A DNA stretch of 64,000 bases from Paenibacillus sp. 1_12 (GTDB taxonomy: Bacteria; Bacillota; Bacilli; Paenibacillales; NBRC-103111): positions 248,001 to 312,000 of the forward strand of contig NZ_FOTE01000003.1 of assembly GCF_900114475.1 (NCBI RefSeq). Reading direction: 5' to 3'. The position numbers were made by a program, and so were the translations under genes. Position 1 is the stretch's first letter. Each line of letters opens with the position of its first letter. The notes beneath the pieces are model-generated. The model was given only the letters and a program-made list of their open reading frames with translations. It did not search any database and was not told the origin of the DNA. Below, one piece after another: positions 60,147 through 64,000 of this stretch.

Positions 60147-60690
60147 GACAAGTAATATTTCAGAGCAAAAGAAATTAATTGTATTTCTGGACTGCGGAGA
60201 CACCATCATTGATGAAGGTACCGAAATTCGGGACGATCATGATATTGTCCTCACTGCCAAGGTCATTCCTGGTGCCGATATCATGGTCAAGACGCTGGCT
60301 GAACGTGGTTATACGCTGGCTATCGTAGCGGACGGTTACGCGCAATCGTTCAAAAATATATTGACGGAAAATGGGTTATACGACTATTTTGCCACGATGG
60401 TATATTCAGAGACGGTTAAAGCTTACAAACCAAACTCTCGTATGTTTAAAGCAGCAATCGGAGCTTTGGATCTTACTGAACAAGACTGTTCAAGAATAGT
60501 CATGGTAGGCAATAATTTGAGCCGTGATATTAAGGGTGCCAATGAAATGGGCATAACTAGCATCTTTCTGAGCTGGACCCCGAGATACCCCAAGCTGCAT
60601 GCAGATGAAAGTGAGATTCCCGACTATACCATTAGTGAACCACTGGAGCTGATTGATTTAGTGGAAAAGCTTAATCAACAATTAGGCTGA
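60136..60690 (+). CDS. HAD-superfamily hydrolase
   Basis: 184 residues, overlapping the OppF-like gene by 11 bp. Motif I is VFLDCGDTII (nucleophile Asp19). The usual second Asp two residues on is replaced by Gly21, with Asp22 at +3, a variant I believe occurs in related Firmicute HADs. Motif II is near AIVADG, motif III Lys in KAYKPNSRMF, motif IV MVGNNLSRDIKGANEMG. Likely a phosphatase for a phosphorylated sugar or intermediate made from the imported substrate. Confidence 0.85.
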   Translation: MSHKTSNISEQKKLIVFLDCGDTIIDEGTEIRDDHDIVLTAKVIPGADIMVKTLAERGYTLAIVADGYAQSFKNILTENGLYDYFATMVYSETVKAYKPNSRMFKAAIGALDLTEQDCSRIVMVGNNLSRDIKGANEMGITSIFLSWTPRYPKLHADESEIPDYTISEPLELIDLVEKLNQQLG

Positions 60691-60718
60691 ATTGATTCTG
60701 AGGAGATGTTAATCAGAT

Positions 60719-61744
60719 ATGGCCAAAATTGATGATGTTGCAAGATTAGCCAAGGTATCCAAAGGGACCGTATCGAATGTTTTTAGCCAAAAAAGACCCA
60801 CCAGCAAGGAAGTAACGGAGAGAGTCATGAGTGTTTCCAGGAAATTAAATTACGTGCCTAATCATATTGCGCGAAGCTTGGTTACCAAAAAAACAATGGC
60901 AATTGGGTTAACGATTCCGCATGGAAGCTTCTTTTTTAACGCATTTCATACTCAGTTCATCAACGCGGTTATTTTGGAAGCTTCCTATTATGGATATAGA
61001 GTGCTGCTGGATATGATCCCTTTGCAAAAGGTAAAGACGCCCTTCTTATCGAGTTATCCGATTGATGGCGCCGTTGTGATGAGCCCTACGACAGATGACG
61101 AGCGGATCAATCTGATGCATCTTGGGCAAATTCCATTTGTTACCGTCGGTAAAGTGATGAATGCGGATATTGATCATGCTGCAAGTGTGGATAACGATAA
61201 TCTGAAGATCATTACTAGCATATGCAACTATTTAATACATAAGGGTCATCGCAATATGATGTTTTTGAATGCACATGAGGATATGACAGTGTCGATCGAA
61301 AGAACCGCAGGATTTATAAAAACGATGAATGATCACCAGATCGAAGTGGAAACCCATATGATTCATCATAAGCCGGCGATACTTTCCAATGAATACATGG
61401 ATTATGGCTATGCAGAGACGATTCGTATTTTGGGGAAGCTCCAGAAAAAAGTTACTGCTATTATTGCCGATGATGACCGGACCGCATTTAGCGTGTTGAA
61501 TGCTCTCAAGGATCTGGATTTAAGAGTGCCTGAGGATATCTCTCTATTCGTGATATGCGGAGATCTCACAATGATGGTGCAATCGAATCCTTCTTTGACG
61601 AGTATGGATTTGCAGCCAGCGGAACTCGGGATTCAATCGGTTAGACTGTTAATGCACAAATTGGACGTGTTAAAGGGCGACTTTCCGGAAAATACCATTA
61701 TTGAAAGTAAAATCATCGAAAGAAACTCTTGTTCTTCTATTTAA
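60719..61744 (+). CDS. LacI-family transcription regulator
   Basis: 341 residues, GAGGAG upstream. N-terminal LacI HTH and hinge (KIDDVARLAKVSKGTVSNVF, then SQKRPTSKEVTERVMSVSRK and LNYVPNHIARSLVTKKT, ~3-59), followed by a periplasmic-binding-like effector domain (~60-335). It lies within the operon that starts behind three ATTAAACCGGTTTAAT palindromes, so autoregulation and induction by the transported sugar are likely. Confidence 0.94.
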   Translation: MAKIDDVARLAKVSKGTVSNVFSQKRPTSKEVTERVMSVSRKLNYVPNHIARSLVTKKTMAIGLTIPHGSFFFNAFHTQFINAVILEASYYGYRVLLDMIPLQKVKTPFLSSYPIDGAVVMSPTTDDERINLMHLGQIPFVTVGKVMNADIDHAASVDNDNLKIITSICNYLIHKGHRNMMFLNAHEDMTVSIERTAGFIKTMNDHQIEVETHMIHHKPAILSNEYMDYGYAETIRILGKLQKKVTAIIADDDRTAFSVLNALKDLDLRVPEDISLFVICGDLTMMVQSNPSLTSMDLQPAELGIQSVRLLMHKLDVLKGDFPENTIIESKIIERNSCSSI

Positions 61745-61771
61745 ATAGAAGAAAGCCGCCCGGTGAAGAAC

Positions 61772-61837
61772 GAGCGGAGCGGCCAAATGATCCTGGAGAA
61801 GCGCAAGCGCTGCGCAAGGATATTTGGCAGCACAGCG
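61772..61837 (+). repeat. Structured repeat family 1, copy D (66-bp short form)
   Basis: GAGCGGAG (61772-61779); outer stem GCCAAAT/ATTTGGC (61782-61788, 61822-61828) continued by ATCCT/AGGAT (61790-61794, 61817-61821); box CCTGGAGAAGCGCAAGCG; end ACAGCG. The inner stem and the CAACAGCGATCGG box of copies A-C are missing, leaving about half the length. Confidence 0.75.
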
Positions 61838-61867
61838 AGACTTATTCGCCGTACTTTTAAAGTGATT

Positions 61868-61907
61868 GCTTACGAAGAAAGTTTGCTTAAGCAAACTCTA
61901 AGGAGGA
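61868..61907 (+). repeat. Repeat family 2 copy on the ribosome-binding site of the Gfo/Idh/MocA gene
   Basis: GCTTACGAAGAAAG followed by the perfect hairpin AGTTTGCTTAAGCAAACT (61880-61897) and CTAAGGAGG, which is the Shine-Dalgarno for ATG 61912. Same layout as before cbiET (27992-28029). Confidence 0.7.
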
Positions 61908-61911
61908 AACC

Positions 61912-62970
61912 ATGAAAGATAAAATGTGGAATGTCGGTATTATTGGGCTCGGGGGTATAGGCGATTATCATATGAATAATCTTTCCAAAATCCCGAATAC
62001 AAGAGTTGCAGCTATTTGTGATGTTAATGTACAAGCGGTTGAACAAGTCGGCAGCCGCTTAGGGCTTTCTGCAGGCAAAAGATATAGCCATTATGAGGAT
62101 ATCATTGCAGATACTGAAATTGATTTTGTTATATCTGGAGTTTCTAATAAATTTCATTACGATATACTAAAATGTGCGATTGCCTACAACAAACCGATAT
62201 TTTCCGAAAAACCCTTCACACGAACGATGGAAGAGGCAGATGACCTATTGGAATTGTATGAGCTCAATCCCGTTCCGTGCATGGTTGGTTTTTCGTATCG
62301 ATACAGACCTTGCTTTCAATATGTTAAGCAGCTAGTCGAGCAAGGAGGTATAGGTCGGATTCGGCATATCGCTGCCCATTACCTGCAAGAGGAAAATGCG
62401 CCGATGTTTAACAAGGAGTATACGTGGCGGTTCAATAAAGAAATGGCCGGGTCCGGCATATTGGCGGATATTGGCTCTCATATGGTGGATGCAGCTCGGT
62501 TTTTTGTAGGGGAATTTACTCAGGTGTCCGGCATCATGAGCACATTTATTGACCGACGGTTGGATCTTCGAACTGGACAGCTTACTGCGATTGACGTTGA
62601 TGACTTTACCGGATTCCAGTGTGTGCTTGAAGGCGGAGTCATGGGTACTTTTTATACGCATAAGAATGCGATAGGAACCGGCAATCAATTTAATGTGACT
62701 TTGTTTGGTGATCTGGGCACGGTCCGAATATCGGTCGAACAACCCAATGAAGTCCATTTGACAGTTAGAGAAGGTGAAAGCCTGGAGCTGATTGAAAAAA
62801 AGATTTACTTAAATGAAAAACCGATGAAGCCGATGCTCCAGGATTTTGTGGATTATTTGGATCAGGCGAATTCACCTTTATTCCCGACATTCATGGACGG
62901 ATACCGTAATCAGCAAGTGCTGCAAGCGATCATAGATTCGGCTAAAGACGGAGTAACAAGAAGCTTATAA
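61912..62970 (+). CDS. Gfo/Idh/MocA-family oxidoreductase (possible ThuB-like)
   Basis: 352 residues. Rossmann NAD(P) site VGIIGLGGIGDYHMNNLSK (~6-24) and the family motif SEKPFTRTMEEADDL (~100-114), where Lys is catalytic; a C-terminal GFO_IDH beta-sheet domain follows (ADIGSHMVDAARFFVGEF). Oxidises sugars or cyclitols. Directly followed by a ThuA gene; in rhizobia the ThuA-ThuB pair turns disaccharides into 3-keto forms, so a similar chemistry on the imported sugar is plausible. Confidence 0.9.
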   Translation: MKDKMWNVGIIGLGGIGDYHMNNLSKIPNTRVAAICDVNVQAVEQVGSRLGLSAGKRYSHYEDIIADTEIDFVISGVSNKFHYDILKCAIAYNKPIFSEKPFTRTMEEADDLLELYELNPVPCMVGFSYRYRPCFQYVKQLVEQGGIGRIRHIAAHYLQEENAPMFNKEYTWRFNKEMAGSGILADIGSHMVDAARFFVGEFTQVSGIMSTFIDRRLDLRTGQLTAIDVDDFTGFQCVLEGGVMGTFYTHKNAIGTGNQFNVTLFGDLGTVRISVEQPNEVHLTVREGESLELIEKKIYLNEKPMKPMLQDFVDYLDQANSPLFPTFMDGYRNQQVLQAIIDSAKDGVTRSL

Positions 62971-63002
62971 ACACATTAAATAGATGCAAAGGAGCGAAAT
63001 CG

Positions 63003-63725
63003 ATGATTAAAGTAACGATATGGAATGAATTTCTCCAGGAGCAGCGTAAGCCGGAGGTAGCCCAAATATATCCAAAAGGTATGCATGGCGCTATTGCCGA
63101 TGGGATCCAGCAGGAAGGGTTTGAGCTTTCCTTTGCAACCTTTGATGAACCTGAGCATGGACTCACCGAGGAAAAACTCGACCATACAGATGTACTGATT
63201 TATTGGGGCCATGTTGACCATAAAGGCTTTCAGGATCATATTGTCGATCGTATTTGTGCTCGTGTCCATCAAGGTATGGGGTTGATCGTGCTGCATTCAG
63301 GACATCATTCCAAGCTATTCCGTAAGCTCATGGGAACATCCTGCGACCTATTATGGAGAGAAGCGGATGAGAAGGAGCGCCTTTGGGTCGTAGACCCGTC
63401 TCACCCAATTGTAGAGGGTATTGGCCCTTATATCGATTTGGCGGAGGAGGAAATGTACGGAGAGCATTTTGACATTCCCGTGCCTGATGAATTAATTTTC
63501 GTGAGCTGGTTTGCAGGGGGAGAAGTGTTCCGCAGTGGCTGCACGTATCGCCGCGGTCAGGGCCGAATCTTTTATTTCCGCCCTGGACATGAAACGTATC
63601 CGACCTATCATAACAAGGATGTTCATCGTGTCATCGCCAATGCCGTAAAATGGACGGCTCCCATACAAAGAGAGCAGACGTTCTACGGACATCATGAGCC
63701 GCTAGAGGAGATTAAGAAATCATAG
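63003..63725 (+). CDS. ThuA-family protein (trehalose-utilisation-like)
   Basis: 240 residues, AAAGGAG upstream. The ThuA fold (class-I glutaminase-like; PF06283) is indicated by VTIWNEFLQE at the start, VLIYWGHVDH, GMGLIVLHSGHHSKLF (~96-111) and GQGRIFYFRPGHETYPTYHN (~195-214). Works with Gfo/Idh/MocA enzymes in catabolism of disaccharides; the exact reaction is not settled. Last gene of the operon before a terminator. Confidence 0.9.
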   Translation: MIKVTIWNEFLQEQRKPEVAQIYPKGMHGAIADGIQQEGFELSFATFDEPEHGLTEEKLDHTDVLIYWGHVDHKGFQDHIVDRICARVHQGMGLIVLHSGHHSKLFRKLMGTSCDLLWREADEKERLWVVDPSHPIVEGIGPYIDLAEEEMYGEHFDIPVPDELIFVSWFAGGEVFRSGCTYRRGQGRIFYFRPGHETYPTYHNKDVHRVIANAVKWTAPIQREQTFYGHHEPLEEIKKS

Positions 63726-63770
63726 CATGTTCCAGATTATTGTACGTATAGCTGAGAAGAGTTAATAGCG

Positions 63771-63808
63771 AGCTTCTATCACCATTTATGGGTGAGGGAA
63801 GCTTTTTT
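63771..63808 (+). terminator. Rho-independent terminator
   Basis: AGCTTC...CACC (63771-63783), loop, GGTG...GAAGCT (63791-63803) followed by T-run. Ends the Opp-ThuA operon; nothing recognisable in 63809-63970. Confidence 0.85.
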
Positions 63809-63991
63809 CTATGTAAATATATTCGGAGCATCCTGTGTTAACTGCGCGAAAAAGGGTAGAGACGACCCGCCTGCAGAGTGTTATCCAAACGAAAACATGT
63901 ATATTGAGAACTGCATGCGTGGTGATTTATGCTAGGTGCTATTCAGTTACTCAGCTAATCAGCTGTTAATAGAAAGGGGAGGGATACAGCA

Positions 63992-64000
63992 TTGGAAACG
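63992..64000 (+). CDS. Possible start of the next gene (3 codons in window)
   Basis: TTG at 63992 with AAGGGGAGGG 8 bp upstream; only M-E-T can be read before the window ends. Confidence 0.35.

Overview
The window looks like a chromosomal segment of a low-to-moderate GC, spore-former-type Firmicute, most likely Paenibacillus or a close relative. This rests on four things seen here: a SinR/SinI-type biofilm switch, an EpsG-type exopolysaccharide cluster, an anaerobic cobalamin operon in the CbiH60-CbiX-CbiJ-CbiC-CbiD-CbiET-CbiL-CbiF-CbiG-CbiA order known from Bacillus (Priestia) megaterium, and a YesS-type AraC sensor beside an LplABC-type sugar transporter. The genus is an inference from gene content; there is no rRNA in the window.

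Layout. 1-2363: the end of a nucleotidyltransferase gene and an ABC exporter, a pair typical of Firmicute lasso-peptide clusters, so such a cluster may lie to the left. 2384-19479: an exopolysaccharide region with two rightward transcription units (glycosyltransferases GT32, GT4 and two GT2, pyruvyltransferase, acyltransferases, GtrB/GtrA/DUF6056, a membrane UDP-GlcNAc dehydratase, GalU, EpsG-type polymerase, a beta-propeller protein). They are interrupted by a leftward beta-helix protein gene. 19842-20938: two SinR-like repressors and a SinI-like antagonist. 21118-34082: B12-riboswitch-controlled cobalamin operon running from sirohydrochlorin cobalt insertion to cobyrinic acid a,c-diamide, with a 613-bp block of structured repeats between cbiD and cbiET. 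34258-41446: miscellaneous genes (Thr/Pro-rich secreted protein, GNAT, two Nudix hydrolases, PadR/MFS efflux pair, aldose epimerase, YdjM-type membrane hydrolase). 41529-44256: a ParM-like actin divergent from an M23 peptidase-bactofilin pair. 44422-51960: AraC-type membrane sensor, LplABC-type carbohydrate importer and a GntR/LacI-hybrid regulator. 52019-53251: a secreted crystallin/Vps62-like protein. 53524-63725: an Opp-type transporter operon with HAD, LacI, Gfo/Idh/MocA and ThuA genes behind three perfect ATTAAACCGGTTTAAT operators.

How it works together. The most striking signal is regulatory. Both exopolysaccharide transcription units start at sigma-A promoters that carry a SinR-type palindrome (GTTCTT-N4-AAGAAC) filling the spacer between the -35 and -10 boxes in the same way. 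Each also has a second GTTCTCT site downstream, and a related site sits in the promoter of the sinR-like gene itself. The cognate regulators are encoded at the end of the same region, and the SinI-like gene is placed convergent to sinR rather than in tandem as in B. subtilis.

A second theme is two families of small structured repeats. Family 1 is about 133 bp, with conserved boxes around two variable but base-paired stems: three full copies and one 66-bp short copy. Family 2 is a TTACGA-hairpin-TTTAAGG motif in about six copies, two of which sit directly on the ribosome-binding sites of cbiET and of the Gfo/Idh/MocA gene. These are my best candidates for undescribed elements. I found no rRNA, tRNA, transposase or CRISPR array.
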